Assembly (NCBI RefSeq): GCF_019430885.1
Contig: NZ_JAHYBZ010000005.1
Span: forward strand, 310,001-374,000
DNA from: Roseomonas alba
GTDB lineage: Bacteria; Pseudomonadota; Alphaproteobacteria; Acetobacterales; Acetobacteraceae
Direction of reading: 5' to 3'
Length of the DNA stretch: 64,000 nucleotides
Part shown: one piece after another, positions 16,261 to 24,968 of the stretch
How positions within the stretch are numbered: the stretch's first letter is position 1
Layout of the letters: the number at the start of each line of letters is the position of its first letter
The notes under the pieces: generated by a model
The model's database searches: none
What the model saw: the letters and a program-made list of their open reading frames with translations, nothing else
What the model was told of the DNA's origin: nothing
Translations under genes and position numbers: made by a program

Positions 16261-17619
16261 CTATTGCGCGGCCGCGAGCGGATGCGCCGCCGCGACGTAG
16301 CGATTCGGCGGGCGCTTCAGCCCGAGATGCTCACGCAGCGTCCGGCCCTCATAGGCGGTGCGATACAGGCCGCGCTTCTGCAGGATCGGCACGACATGCT
16401 CGACGAAGAAGGCGAGGCCGCCCGGCATCAGGGAGAAGGTCATCATGAAGCCGTCGCAGGCCCCGGCGGTGAACCACTCCTCCATGTGATCAGCGAACTG
16501 CTCCGGCGTGCCCCGGAAGGTCTGGTGGCCGCGTTCATAGCGCTGCCAGAGCTGGCGCAGCGTCAGCCCCTGACGGATCAGCTCCAGGATGTGGTTGAAG
16601 TAGGCTTGGTGGAAATTGGCGCTCTTCGGGATGCGATCCTCGGGGATGGGCGCATCCGGGTCGAGGTCGGACAGGTCGGCCTCCAGATCCATGCCCAGCC
16701 GCATCTTGCCCACGATCGGATGGATCATGCCTTGCAGCGTCTGGTACATGTCCTCGGCTTCCTGCGTGCTGCGCGCGAGGAGGTTCGGCTTGCCGGCAAG
16801 GACCTTGAGATCGCCCGGCTCGCGGCCGAACTTCGCCATGCGGCCCTTGAGATCGTCATAGGAGGCCCTGGCCTTCTCTACCGACGCATCCGAGGCGAAG
16901 ACCACCTCCGCGACGCGCGCCGCGAAATCGCGGCCGGTGTCCGAGGCGCCGGCCTGGATGATCACGGGCTGGCCCTGAGGCGTGCGCTCGATGTTCAGCG
17001 CGCCATTGACCTTGAAGAACTTGCCTTCATGGTCGATCGGGTGCTGCTTCGCGGGTTCGAAGATCTGGCCGCGCGCGCGGTCGCGGATCCAGGCATCGTC
17101 TTCCCACGTATCCCACAGCTTCTGCACGATATCGACGAATTCGCTCGCGCGCTCATAGCGCAGGCCGTGCGGCGGCAGCTTCTCATGCCCGAAGTTGCGG
17201 GCCGCGAAATCATTCGCCGAGGTCACCACGTTCCACGCCGCGCGCCCATGGCTGAGATGATCGAGCGAGGCGAATTGGCGCGCGATATTGTAGGGCTCGG
17301 AAAAGCTCGTGCTCGCCGTGGCGCCCAGGCCGATATGCGTCGTCAGCCCCGCGATGGTCGAGAGCAGGGTGATCGGTTCGAACACGTTCATGAACATCGG
17401 CAGGCGGCTATAGGCCTCGAGCTGCGAGGTCCGCGCCGCCGGCGTGTCGGCGATGAAGAACAGGTCGAACAATCCGCGTTCGGCCAGGCGTGCGGCGTCG
17501 CGGTACCATTCGATGCTGGTTGACGCCTTCGCATCGGTGCTGGGATGCAGCCAGGCGGCCGCGTGATAGCCGTTGGGATTGGTCAACAGCGCGAGGGCGA
17601 TCTTGCGGCCGGTGCTCAT
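16261..17619 (-). CDS. LLM-class flavin monooxygenase, NtaA/SnaA/DszA family (copy 1)
   Basis: A 452-residue FMN-dependent monooxygenase; the frame is open further upstream but the family start MSTGRKIALALL fits 17619. Family landmarks are HPSTDAKAS-IEWYRDAARLAE, the flavin-contact region TIAGLTTHIGLGATASTSF, SLDHLSHGRAAWNVVTSAND, and QPVIIQAGASDTGRDFAA. Such enzymes use reduced FMN from a separate reductase to oxidise nitrilotriacetate, EDTA, alkyl-thiophene sulfones or sulfonates. A closely similar paralogue lies 19 bases upstream, and both lie inside an ABC importer operon. No flavin reductase gene is present. Confidence 0.92.
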   Translation of the reverse strand: MSTGRKIALALLTNPNGYHAAAWLHPSTDAKASTSIEWYRDAARLAERGLFDLFFIADTPAARTSQLEAYSRLPMFMNVFEPITLLSTIAGLTTHIGLGATASTSFSEPYNIARQFASLDHLSHGRAAWNVVTSANDFAARNFGHEKLPPHGLRYERASEFVDIVQKLWDTWEDDAWIRDRARGQIFEPAKQHPIDHEGKFFKVNGALNIERTPQGQPVIIQAGASDTGRDFAARVAEVVFASDASVEKARASYDDLKGRMAKFGREPGDLKVLAGKPNLLARSTQEAEDMYQTLQGMIHPIVGKMRLGMDLEADLSDLDPDAPIPEDRIPKSANFHQAYFNHILELIRQGLTLRQLWQRYERGHQTFRGTPEQFADHMEEWFTAGACDGFMMTFSLMPGGLAFFVEHVVPILQKRGLYRTAYEGRTLREHLGLKRPPNRYVAAAHPLAAAQ

Positions 17620-17638
17620 GACGGCGTTTCCTTCTTGC

Positions 17639-18994
17639 TTATTGGGCGGCCTGGGCCTGCTGGACCGGTGGCACATGCGGCGGCCGTCGCAGGCCGAGAT
17701 GCTCGCGCAGCGTGCGGCCCGCATATTCCTTGCGGAACAGCCCGCGGCGCTGGAGTTCCGGAACCACGAGGCGGACGACGTCCGCCAGCCCCTCCGGCTG
17801 CAGCGGAAGCTGGAGCATGAAGCCATCCGCCGCGCCGGTGGAGAACCATTCCTCCATCGTGTCCGCGATCTGCTTCGCCGTGCCGCGCACGGTGGTGGAC
17901 CCGCGCTGGTAGCGGCGCGCGATCTCGAGCAGCGTCAGCTTGTCCTCGCGGATCATGCGCACGATCTCGGCGAAATAGGCGGTGTGGAAATTGGCCTTGG
18001 CCGGGATGCGTGATTCCGGAATCGGCTCGTCGAAGGGCAGGTCCGACAGATCCGTCTCCAGATCCATGGACAGGCGCTGCCGAGCGACGACGGGATGCAT
18101 CAACTCCTGCAATGTCTGGTACTTGTCCTCGGCCTCCTGCGCGCTCTCGCCCACGATGACCGGCATCCCGCCGAGCAGGCAGAGCTCCTCCGGCGCGCGT
18201 CCATGGCGTGCCATGCGGCCCTTGAGGTCGCTGTAATAGGCACGCGCGGCGTCGATCGTCTTGGCGGAGCCGAACACGATCTCCGCGGTTTCCGCCGCGA
18301 GCTCCTTGCCGGCGTCCGAGGCGCCGGCCTGGATGATCACCGGATGGCCCTGCGGCGTGCGCTCGATGTTCAGCCCGCCGCGGATGTGGAAGTGCTCGCC
18401 CTCATGGATCACAGGATGCAGCTTGGACGGGTCATAGAGCCGGCCCTGCGGGCGGTCGTAGAGGAAGGCCCCGTCCTCCCAGGTATTCCAGAACTTCTTC
18501 ACGAGCTGCACGAACTCCCGTGCGCGGTCGTAGCGCGCGGCATGGGCGATCAGCGGCTCCGGCCCGAAATTCCCGGCCGCATAGGCATTGGCCGTCGTTA
18601 CGACGTTCCACGCCGCCCGGCCGCCGCTGACATGATCCAGCGAGGCGAATTGCCGCGCCACGTTGAACGGCTCGTTGAAGGTGGTGGTCGCCGTGCCGCC
18701 CAGGCCGATGAACTCCGTCGCGCCCGACAACGCGGCGAGCGCGGTGAGCGGCTCCAGCACATTGGTGAACAGCGGATAGCGGCTCCAGGCCTCGAGGTCG
18801 TTAATCCTGAGCGCCGGCGTGTCCGCCATGAAGAACATGTCGAAGCAGCCGGCCTCGGCGATCTTCGCGAGCCGGCGATAAGCAGCGATGGAGACATCGC
18901 TGCCATCCTCGGTGCTCGGGTGGCGCCAGGCCCCCGGATGCGCCCCGCTCAGATGGGCTGAGAAGGCGAGATGGATCATCCTCGGTGCGCTCAT
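17639..18994 (-). CDS. LLM-class flavin monooxygenase, NtaA/SnaA/DszA family (copy 2)
   Basis: A 451-residue protein, colinear with the following monooxygenase over its whole length, so the pair looks like a tandem duplication. Shared segments include HPSTEDGSDV, FIGLGGTATTTFNEPFNVAR, ASLDHVSGGRAAWNVVTTAN, HPVIIQAGASDAGKELAA and the C-terminal LREHLGLRRPP. Differences in the substrate loop (for example RPQGRLYDPSKLHPVIHEG against ARGQIFEPAKQHPIDHEG) may mean different substrates or successive steps. It needs FMNH2 supplied in trans. It lies 22 bases downstream of the binding-protein gene. Confidence 0.92.
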   Translation of the reverse strand: MSAPRMIHLAFSAHLSGAHPGAWRHPSTEDGSDVSIAAYRRLAKIAEAGCFDMFFMADTPALRINDLEAWSRYPLFTNVLEPLTALAALSGATEFIGLGGTATTTFNEPFNVARQFASLDHVSGGRAAWNVVTTANAYAAGNFGPEPLIAHAARYDRAREFVQLVKKFWNTWEDGAFLYDRPQGRLYDPSKLHPVIHEGEHFHIRGGLNIERTPQGHPVIIQAGASDAGKELAAETAEIVFGSAKTIDAARAYYSDLKGRMARHGRAPEELCLLGGMPVIVGESAQEAEDKYQTLQELMHPVVARQRLSMDLETDLSDLPFDEPIPESRIPAKANFHTAYFAEIVRMIREDKLTLLEIARRYQRGSTTVRGTAKQIADTMEEWFSTGAADGFMLQLPLQPEGLADVVRLVVPELQRRGLFRKEYAGRTLREHLGLRRPPHVPPVQQAQAAQ

Positions 18995-19016
18995 GGCGCG
19001 ATCCCCTTCCTCGATG

Positions 19017-20060
19017 TCAGCTCAGCAGCCAGTCCTGAAAGCGTTCCTGGACCTTCGAGCGGTTCGCACCCCACCATTCGGAATTCGACACGGCGAGGCC
19101 GCGGATATTCGCCGGCGAGGTCGGCAGGACCTCAGCGCGTTCGGGCGGCATGAAGTTGTAGGCAAGCTGGTTGCTCGGCCCGTTGGCGACCATCGTCGAA
19201 TAGATCGCCTGCTGCTCGGGTTTCATGCAGAAGGCGATGAAACGGCGCGTCAGGTCGGCGCGCGGCGTGCCGCGCAGGATCGACCAGCCATCCGTCGAGT
19301 AGAGCCCCTGTTCCCACCGCATCTTCACCGGCGCCCCGGCCGAGATCGCGGCATAGGCACGCGCGCCCCAGGTGTCGGACATGTCCACCTCGCCGCTTTG
19401 CAGAAGCTGGGTGTTCTGCGCGCCGCTGGTCCACCAGACGTTGATGTGCTGCTTGATCTGGTCGAGTTTGCGGAATGCACGGTTGAGATCGATTGGATAG
19501 AGTTGGCTTGCGGGCACGCCATCGGCCATCAGCGCGGCCTCCATGACGCCGGTGACGCTGCGGTACAGGGCGCGGCGCCCGGGGAATTTCGAGAGGTCCC
19601 AGAAATCCGCCCAGTTACGCGGCCCGTTCTCCCCGAACTTGTCGGTGCGGTAGGCGAGCACGGTCGCGAATACCGAGAAGCCGAACCACTTGTCGTTCAG
19701 CATGCCGTCGATTAGCCCCGGCACGCCCTGTAGGTTCAACGGCTCGATGTAGTTCCGCGGTCGGGAGAGATTGATCACGTGCTGGGCCGTGACCATGCAG
19801 GCATCCCAAATGTAACTCCGCGAATCGACAATGAGCCGGAACTGCACGGTGGGGTCGGCTTCATGCACGACGCCCACGACCTTGATGCCGGTCTCCCGCT
19901 CGAAGGGTTCGTAGAAGGCGGCGCGCAGCGCGGCGGCCGGCGCGCCGCCGACATCGGCAATGGTGATCTGGTCAGCGGCGAAGGCGCGTTCAGCCGTGAA
20001 GACGAAGGGCGCGGCGATCGCCCCGCCCAGGATGCGCCGTCGCGTGATGGAATGCGTCAT
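19017..20060 (-). CDS. ABC transporter periplasmic binding protein (PotD/IdiA-like), Tat-exported
   Basis: A 347-residue solute-binding protein. The start at 20060 has GGAGG ten bases upstream. The N-terminus ITRRRILGGAIAAPFVF carries a twin-arginine signal, with cleavage near AERAFA-AD. The mature protein begins QITIADVGGAPAAALR and has the family 1 extracellular (polyamine/iron/thiamine type) pattern with GVMEAALMADGVP and QQAIYSTMVANGPSN. It captures the substrate for the transporter. Tat export suggests folding before transport or resistance to heterologous metals. The linked monooxygenases suggest a chelator, sulfonate or amine as ligand; this is inference. Confidence 0.88.
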   Translation of the reverse strand: MTHSITRRRILGGAIAAPFVFTAERAFAADQITIADVGGAPAAALRAAFYEPFERETGIKVVGVVHEADPTVQFRLIVDSRSYIWDACMVTAQHVINLSRPRNYIEPLNLQGVPGLIDGMLNDKWFGFSVFATVLAYRTDKFGENGPRNWADFWDLSKFPGRRALYRSVTGVMEAALMADGVPASQLYPIDLNRAFRKLDQIKQHINVWWTSGAQNTQLLQSGEVDMSDTWGARAYAAISAGAPVKMRWEQGLYSTDGWSILRGTPRADLTRRFIAFCMKPEQQAIYSTMVANGPSNQLAYNFMPPERAEVLPTSPANIRGLAVSNSEWWGANRSKVQERFQDWLLS

Positions 20061-20086
20061 CGTCCCAAACCCTCCTGTGTCGCGGT

Positions 20087-21169
20087 TCATGAGAAGAGCA
20101 GCCTGGCGCGCTCCGGGGCCCAGCCGAGAGCCGCCTCCTCACCCAGATGCGGTACGGCCTGGCCGGAACTGCGCCGCACGACGAGCGTCGCACCAGAACC
20201 AAGCGTCACGACTAGACGGAACTCCGATCCCGCATAGACCGATTCCGTCACCCGGCCGCGCAGCGCACCGTCGGGCCGCAGTTCGACATGCTCCGGCCGG
20301 ATGGTCAGCGCGGCCTCGCCGCTGCCGGCGGTGCCGGGTGGCAGCGCGAGCGTGCCGTCCGCCGTCTCCAACCCCGCGGGCCCGAAGCGCCCGTGCAGCA
20401 CGTTGGAGATGCCGATGAAATCGGCGGCGAAGAGTGTCGCCGGATGCTCGTAGATCTCCTGCGGCGTGCCGAGCTGCTCGATCCGTCCATGGTTCATCAG
20501 GCAGATGCGGTCGGACATGGCGAGCGCTTCCTCCTGATCATGCGTGACGAAGATGATCGTCGCGCCGGTGTCGCGATGCAGGCGCTTGATCTCAATCTGC
20601 ATGGTCTCACGGAGCTTGCGGTCCAGCGCGCCGAGCGGTTCGTCCATCAGGATCAACGCCGGCTGGTAGACGAAACAGCGGGCGAGCGCGACGCGCTGCT
20701 GCTGCCCACCGGACAACTCAGTGGGAAAGCGGTCGCGCAGTGTGGAGAGGCCCACCATTTCTAGCGCTGCGGCGACCCGGCGTTCCAATTCTCCCCGCGG
20801 TACGCGGCGCATCTCCAGCGGGAAGGCCGCGTTCTCCCGCACTGTCATGTGCGGGAACAGCGCGTAGTTCTGGAACACGACACCGATGCTGCGCTTGTGG
20901 GCCGGCGTCCAGGTGTGGTCCTGCCCGTCGATCAACAGCCGCCCGGCCGTCGGTTCCGCCAGCCCGGCGATCAGTTGCAGCAGGGTCGTTTTTCCGGAAC
21001 CGGACGGACCAAGCACGGTCAAGAACTCGCCCGTCGCGACGTTGAGGTCCATGGGCCGCAGTGCATGCACGGACCCGTACTGCTTCGCGAGGCCGTTCAA
21101 CGACAGTTTCGCAGACCGTCCTTCCTGTTCCGTCGCCGCGGTCATCCTGATCTGCGCATCCGCGTTCAT
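20087..21169 (-). CDS. ABC transporter ATP-binding protein (PotA-like)
   Basis: A 360-residue ATPase. It has Walker A GPSGSGKTT, Q-loop VVFQNYALFPH, signature LSGGQQQRVALAR, Walker B LILMDEP and H-loop IFVTHDQEEAL, then a C-terminal TOBE domain of about 110 residues (IRPEHVEL...). This architecture is that of polyamine/iron/sulfonate importers. The start is uncertain: ATG 21169 (MNADAQ) or 21193. It is the first gene of a five-gene operon: ATPase, binding protein, two monooxygenases, fused permease. The stop overlaps no gene, and 26 bases separate it from the binding-protein start. Confidence 0.92.
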   Translation of the reverse strand: MNADAQIRMTAATEQEGRSAKLSLNGLAKQYGSVHALRPMDLNVATGEFLTVLGPSGSGKTTLLQLIAGLAEPTAGRLLIDGQDHTWTPAHKRSIGVVFQNYALFPHMTVRENAAFPLEMRRVPRGELERRVAAALEMVGLSTLRDRFPTELSGGQQQRVALARCFVYQPALILMDEPLGALDRKLRETMQIEIKRLHRDTGATIIFVTHDQEEALAMSDRICLMNHGRIEQLGTPQEIYEHPATLFAADFIGISNVLHGRFGPAGLETADGTLALPPGTAGSGEAALTIRPEHVELRPDGALRGRVTESVYAGSEFRLVVTLGSGATLVVRRSSGQAVPHLGEEAALGWAPERARLLFS

Positions 21170-21284
21170 GCTTCGTGCTGCTCCGCACGGCAACCGGGCC
21201 TCGCGCCGGCGCTACCGCGCCGCATCCTACGCGCCGCGCCGCGCAACGGAATGCTGCAAATGACGGAAAATGCGATGAGGTGCC

Positions 21285-21312
21285 GCGATGCTGCGCGCCC
21301 ATGCAGCATCGC
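21285..21312 (-). terminator. Hairpin between the HpaB operon and the ABC operon
   Basis: GCGATGCTGC (21285-21294) and its exact complement GCAGCATCGC (21303-21312) flank an 8-base loop, 54 bases past the DUF1028 stop and 116 bases before the ATPase start. There is no U-tract, so it may be a weak terminator or an operator of the ABC operon. Confidence 0.4.
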
Positions 21313-21365
21313 GCCCACCCGCCAAGGCGCCATGCCCACGCGACGGGCATCGCCTTCGCCGCGCA

Positions 21366-22019
21366 TCAGAAGGTGGGCGCCTGACGCGGGTCGAGGAAGC
21401 GCGCCACATAGGCCGCCTGCTGCGGCGCGTAGCGTGTCCAGAGTGCGCGCAACGCCGCGATCGGCGCATCGTCCCAATCGACGCGCAGGTCGACGACCGG
21501 CCAGTCATGCGTCTCGCTGACCAGCAAGCCAGCGCCGTGCTCGTCGTCGAATTCACCGCCCGTGTCCAGGCCGGCTTCCAGGGCGCGCATCAGCCGCTCG
21601 GCGAGCGCCTCGCCCTCCGACGCGACGAAGGCGTCCACCATCGCGGTGGGCACGCGATCGTTCGCGAGCAGATTGCCCATCGCGACGCAGCCGGGGCCTG
21701 TTGCGAAGGCGGCGACGGGCATTGACACCTCGCCGACGTGCCACGCCAGCGCGCCACGCCGATCCACCACCGCGACCTGCCGGTGCTCCGGCGCCGTCGT
21801 ACTGTCCAGCAGAAGCCGCAGCACGGCGGCAGCACCAAGCCCCTCCCGCAGCAGCCGGATGCCGAGCGGCCCGAGCGCGGGGTCGGAGAAATTCTGCGTC
21901 GCCACCGCCCCCATCGCGTCGGTGCGGATGCAGCGCGCCGCCGTCGCGACGGAGGAGGAGGTCACCACCGCACCGAAGGCGCCGCTCACCGGGCAACGTG
22001 CGATGAGGGAATAGGTCAT
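21366..22019 (-). CDS. DUF1028 family protein
   Basis: A 217-residue protein. It matches the DUF1028 (Ntn-hydrolase-like) pattern, beginning MTYSLIARCPVSGAFGAVVTSS with VATAARCIRTDAMGAVATQ, then AWHVGEVS and MGNLLANDRVPTAMVDAF. The family has an N-nucleophile-type fold, but its reaction is unknown; members often sit with RidA and amide- or peptide-handling genes. The start overlaps the RidA stop by four bases (ATGA), so it is the third gene of the HpaB operon. Confidence 0.88.
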   Translation of the reverse strand: MTYSLIARCPVSGAFGAVVTSSSVATAARCIRTDAMGAVATQNFSDPALGPLGIRLLREGLGAAAVLRLLLDSTTAPEHRQVAVVDRRGALAWHVGEVSMPVAAFATGPGCVAMGNLLANDRVPTAMVDAFVASEGEALAERLMRALEAGLDTGGEFDDEHGAGLLVSETHDWPVVDLRVDWDDAPIAALRALWTRYAPQQAAYVARFLDPRQAPTF

Positions 22020-22426
22020 GGCGTCGATACCACCGCGGTGATGTCGATCTCCATCATGTATTCCGGCTTGGCGAGACCCGCAACGATCAGCCCGGTCGAG
22101 ACCGGATGCACGCCCTTCAGCCATTTCCCGACGACGCGATAGACCGGCTCACGATAGGCGCGATCGGTGATGTAGATGTGGATCTGCACCACGTCCTGTA
22201 GCGTGGCGCCGGCTTCCTTCAGCAGGATCTCGGCGCAGCGCATGGCGTTCTCCGCCTGCGCGGCGGGGTCGCCGATGCCGACGATATTGCCGTCCAGGTC
22301 CATCGCCGTCTGGCCGCGCAGATAGACCGTGTCGCCAGCCCGCACCGCCATGCAGACATCGTTGTCGAGCGATTGCTCGGGATACGCGTCCTTCGTATTG
22401 AACTTTCGGAACCGTTCGATTGCCAT
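22016..22426 (-). CDS. RidA family protein (YjgF/YER057c/UK114)
   Basis: A 136-residue RidA-fold protein. Diagnostic segments are VYLRGQTAMDLDGNIVG, AAQAENAMRCAEILLKEAGA, VVQIHIYITDRAYREPVY and MMEIDITAVV. The key arginine for carboxylate binding in the classic RidA group (near R105 of the sequence IxAEA-type end) is not in its usual context, so deaminase activity is unsure; it may belong to the Rid4-7 subgroups. The start at 22426 overlaps the stop of the hydroxylase gene by one base (TGATG). It probably removes a reactive imine or enamine formed in the linked pathway. Confidence 0.9.
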   Translation of the reverse strand: MAIERFRKFNTKDAYPEQSLDNDVCMAVRAGDTVYLRGQTAMDLDGNIVGIGDPAAQAENAMRCAEILLKEAGATLQDVVQIHIYITDRAYREPVYRVVGKWLKGVHPVSTGLIVAGLAKPEYMMEIDITAVVSTP

Positions 22427-23883
22427 CACGCGGCCTTCCCGATCTTGTCCTTGCCCATCACCTGATCCGACAGGCCTGCGGCCCTCCGCACCAGATCCAG
22501 CGGCCCCTCGAAGTCGAAGGACCGATACACTGCCGCCAGGTGGCTGAAATGCGGGGCCTGGGCGAATTGCGCGAAAGCCAGGCGATGCCCGGCATAGCCG
22601 CTGGTCAACAGATCCCGCGCATAGGCGAGCAGCCGGCGGCGATCCTCGGCATCCCAGCACTCGTTCAACGTGTAGAATTTGCGCAGCCATTCCCCGGCCT
22701 CGCCGGCGAATTGCGCCGCATCCGGGGTGACGCAGACCTGGCCGCCGATCAGCTCGCGGGCCGTGTGCATCGCGACCGGCAACTGGCTGCACGCCAGCAC
22801 GCGCCCGGCATAGAGGATCGACTGGTTCGGCATGAGGAAGCCGGCCGGCGAGGTTTCCGCGAGCGCGATCGACGCGGTGAGATGCGCGCGAATCCCTTCC
22901 CGGTAGCAGACCAGTTCGGCGAGCTGCTCCTGCACGCCCTGAAGCTTCTCAAGCCCCGTCTGTCGCGCGTTCCACATCGCTGCGCCGATCATTGCATCGG
23001 CGTTGTGCAGCAACCGCAGCACATAGGGGAAGGCGCTGTAGCGGTGCAGCGTGCCGCGGATGAACTGGGCCGCGCGGGTGTGGCGATAGAAGAACACGTC
23101 CTCCCACGGGATCAGCACGTCGTCGAAGACGACCAGCGCCTCGACCTCGTCAAAGCGCGCGCCGATCGGATGGTCCGTGGCGCTGCCCTGTGTCGCGAAG
23201 GATGCGCGGCAGATGTGCTTCACCCCCGGCGCGCCCATCTTCACGATGCAGCCGACGGCGTGCTGGCTTTCCTTCTCGTCGGTCCAGGCGCCGACGGTCG
23301 GCTTCAGGAAGGCCTGATCGGCATAGGGGGCGGCTGTCTCGAACTTGGCGCCGCGAATGACGATGCCGGCATCCGTCTCCCGCACCACGCGGATCATCAT
23401 GTCGGGATCGCGCTGGTCGACAGGGCGTGACCGGTCGCCCTTCGGATCGGTGTTGGCGCTGACGTGGAAGGGGTCCTTCGTCACCACCTCGCGGATATGC
23501 CGGTCGATGTTGCCGGCGAAGCGCGGATCGATCGACGCCAGCACGTCACGTCCATCGGCGAGCGACCACATCTCGCCCACCGTCTCATCACCCATGCGCG
23601 TGACCGTGCCGCCCAGGTCGCGCAGGACCAGGTCCACGCCGTCCCACTTCTTCTGCCAATCCTCCTTCGTCAGGGGTGGCGCCTGGAGCAGGCTGTGCGT
23701 GCCATCGGCATCGGCGAAGGTCAGCGACGGCGTCTCATGGTGCAGGTCGTACATCCGCGCCTTGGCTGCCACGATCGGCTTCAGCGCCGGGTGGGAGGCG
23801 ACATCGTGCACGCGCTCGCCGTCGACATAGACCTCGCGGCCATCCTTCAGACCCTCGAGGTATTCCGTGCCGGTCCGGATCAT
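22426..23883 (-). CDS. 4-hydroxyphenylacetate 3-monooxygenase-type hydroxylase (HpaB family)
   Basis: A 485-residue flavin-diffusible monooxygenase. The start at 23883 has GGGAG eight bases upstream. Family features include the N-terminal MIRTGTEYLEGLKDGREVYV-type opening, SRPVDQRDPDMMIRVVRETD, GIVIRGAKFETAAPYADQ (acyl-CoA-dehydrogenase-like fold) and the late RRAAGLSDQVMGKDKIG. It uses FADH2 from a reductase to hydroxylate a phenol or heterocycle. No HpaC reductase is encoded nearby, so it must come from elsewhere. Pairing with RidA and DUF1028 is unlike the classic hpa cluster and points to a nitrogen-containing substrate. A LysR gene is divergent, 74 bases away. Confidence 0.9.
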   Translation of the reverse strand: MIRTGTEYLEGLKDGREVYVDGERVHDVASHPALKPIVAAKARMYDLHHETPSLTFADADGTHSLLQAPPLTKEDWQKKWDGVDLVLRDLGGTVTRMGDETVGEMWSLADGRDVLASIDPRFAGNIDRHIREVVTKDPFHVSANTDPKGDRSRPVDQRDPDMMIRVVRETDAGIVIRGAKFETAAPYADQAFLKPTVGAWTDEKESQHAVGCIVKMGAPGVKHICRASFATQGSATDHPIGARFDEVEALVVFDDVLIPWEDVFFYRHTRAAQFIRGTLHRYSAFPYVLRLLHNADAMIGAAMWNARQTGLEKLQGVQEQLAELVCYREGIRAHLTASIALAETSPAGFLMPNQSILYAGRVLACSQLPVAMHTARELIGGQVCVTPDAAQFAGEAGEWLRKFYTLNECWDAEDRRRLLAYARDLLTSGYAGHRLAFAQFAQAPHFSHLAAVYRSFDFEGPLDLVRRAAGLSDQVMGKDKIGKAA

Positions 23884-23957
23884 CTGTCGCTCCCGCCTTG
23901 GCCCCACCGCATGCTGCGCTGCGGCACGGCATAGATGAAACCATCTTCTTCCGGGCA

Positions 23958-24956
23958 ATGACCTCGGATTATCCTATGCAGATGCGTCTGCCCCTGCGAG
24001 CCCTGGCCTATGCCGTCGCGGTTGCCGATACCGGCTCCATCTCGGGCGCTGCCCGGCGACTGCGGCTGTCCCAGCCCTCGCTCAGCGAGGCGATCGCGGC
24101 CTGCGAGGCCGAGTTCGGCTTCCCCCTTTTCGTGCGCCACCCTGCCCGCGGCGTGTCGCCGACGCCGGCCGGCGCGCGCGTGCTGGCCGAAGCGCGCGCG
24201 CTGCTCGCGCATGCCGAGGACTTCTCCCACGCCGCCCGCGCCATGGGCCATGACCCGATCGGTGAGATCAGCGTCGGCTGCTTCATCTCGGTGGCGCCGC
24301 GCTTCATCCCGTCCTTGCTCGCCGGCTTCCGCGGCGACTTTCCCCGCGTGCGCGTCGCGGTGGAGGAAGGCGACCACGATGCAGTGCTGGACGGCCTGGT
24401 CGAGGGACGGACAGAACTGGCCCTCGCCTATGACTACGCGCTGCGCGATGGACTGCGCGCCGAACCGCTGGCGCATCTGCCGCCGCATGCCGTGCTGCCG
24501 GTGACCCACCGGCTGGCGCGGCGTGCCTCGGTGAAGCTGGCCGAACTCGTCGAGGAACCCTTCCTGCTGCTCGACCTGCCGCAGTCGCGCGATTATTTTC
24601 TTGGCTTGTTCCGCACCGCTGGGCTGGAGCCGCGCATCGGCTTCCGCTCTCGCAGCATCGAGATGGTGCGCGGCATGGTCGCAGCGGAACACGGCTGGTC
24701 CATCCTGAACATCGTGCCGCGTTCGCCCTACACCGTGGATGGGCGCCGCATCGTCGCCCTGCCCTTGGAGCCCGCCTTGCCCGCCGTCACGATCATGCTG
24801 CTGTCCATGGCTGCCCGACCGCGGCGCCCGGCGGTCGAGGCCTTCGCAGGCTTCGTGCGGCACGCCTTCGCCCGCGGCGGCATGTTCGACCCGCAGCAGC
24901 CGGAACGCGTCGGCATGCTGCGCCGTTCGTCCGACTCGCAGGCGCTGTCGGACTAA
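23958..24956 (+). CDS. LysR family transcriptional regulator of the HpaB-like operon
   Basis: A 332-residue LysR protein. The HTH covers LPLRALAYAVAVADTGSISG, then SQPSLSEAIAACEAEFGFPL. The effector domain opens IGEISVGCFISVAPRFIPSL. The 30-residue C-terminus is extended (FDPQQPERVGMLRR). The start is either ATG 23958 or 23976; neither has a strong ribosome-binding site. It is divergently transcribed from the hydroxylase/RidA/DUF1028 operon with a 74-base gap, the usual arrangement for an activator of the neighbouring operon. Confidence 0.88.
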   Translation: MTSDYPMQMRLPLRALAYAVAVADTGSISGAARRLRLSQPSLSEAIAACEAEFGFPLFVRHPARGVSPTPAGARVLAEARALLAHAEDFSHAARAMGHDPIGEISVGCFISVAPRFIPSLLAGFRGDFPRVRVAVEEGDHDAVLDGLVEGRTELALAYDYALRDGLRAEPLAHLPPHAVLPVTHRLARRASVKLAELVEEPFLLLDLPQSRDYFLGLFRTAGLEPRIGFRSRSIEMVRGMVAAEHGWSILNIVPRSPYTVDGRRIVALPLEPALPAVTIMLLSMAARPRRPAVEAFAGFVRHAFARGGMFDPQQPERVGMLRRSSDSQALSD

Positions 24957-24968
24957 CGCCGCACCCGT

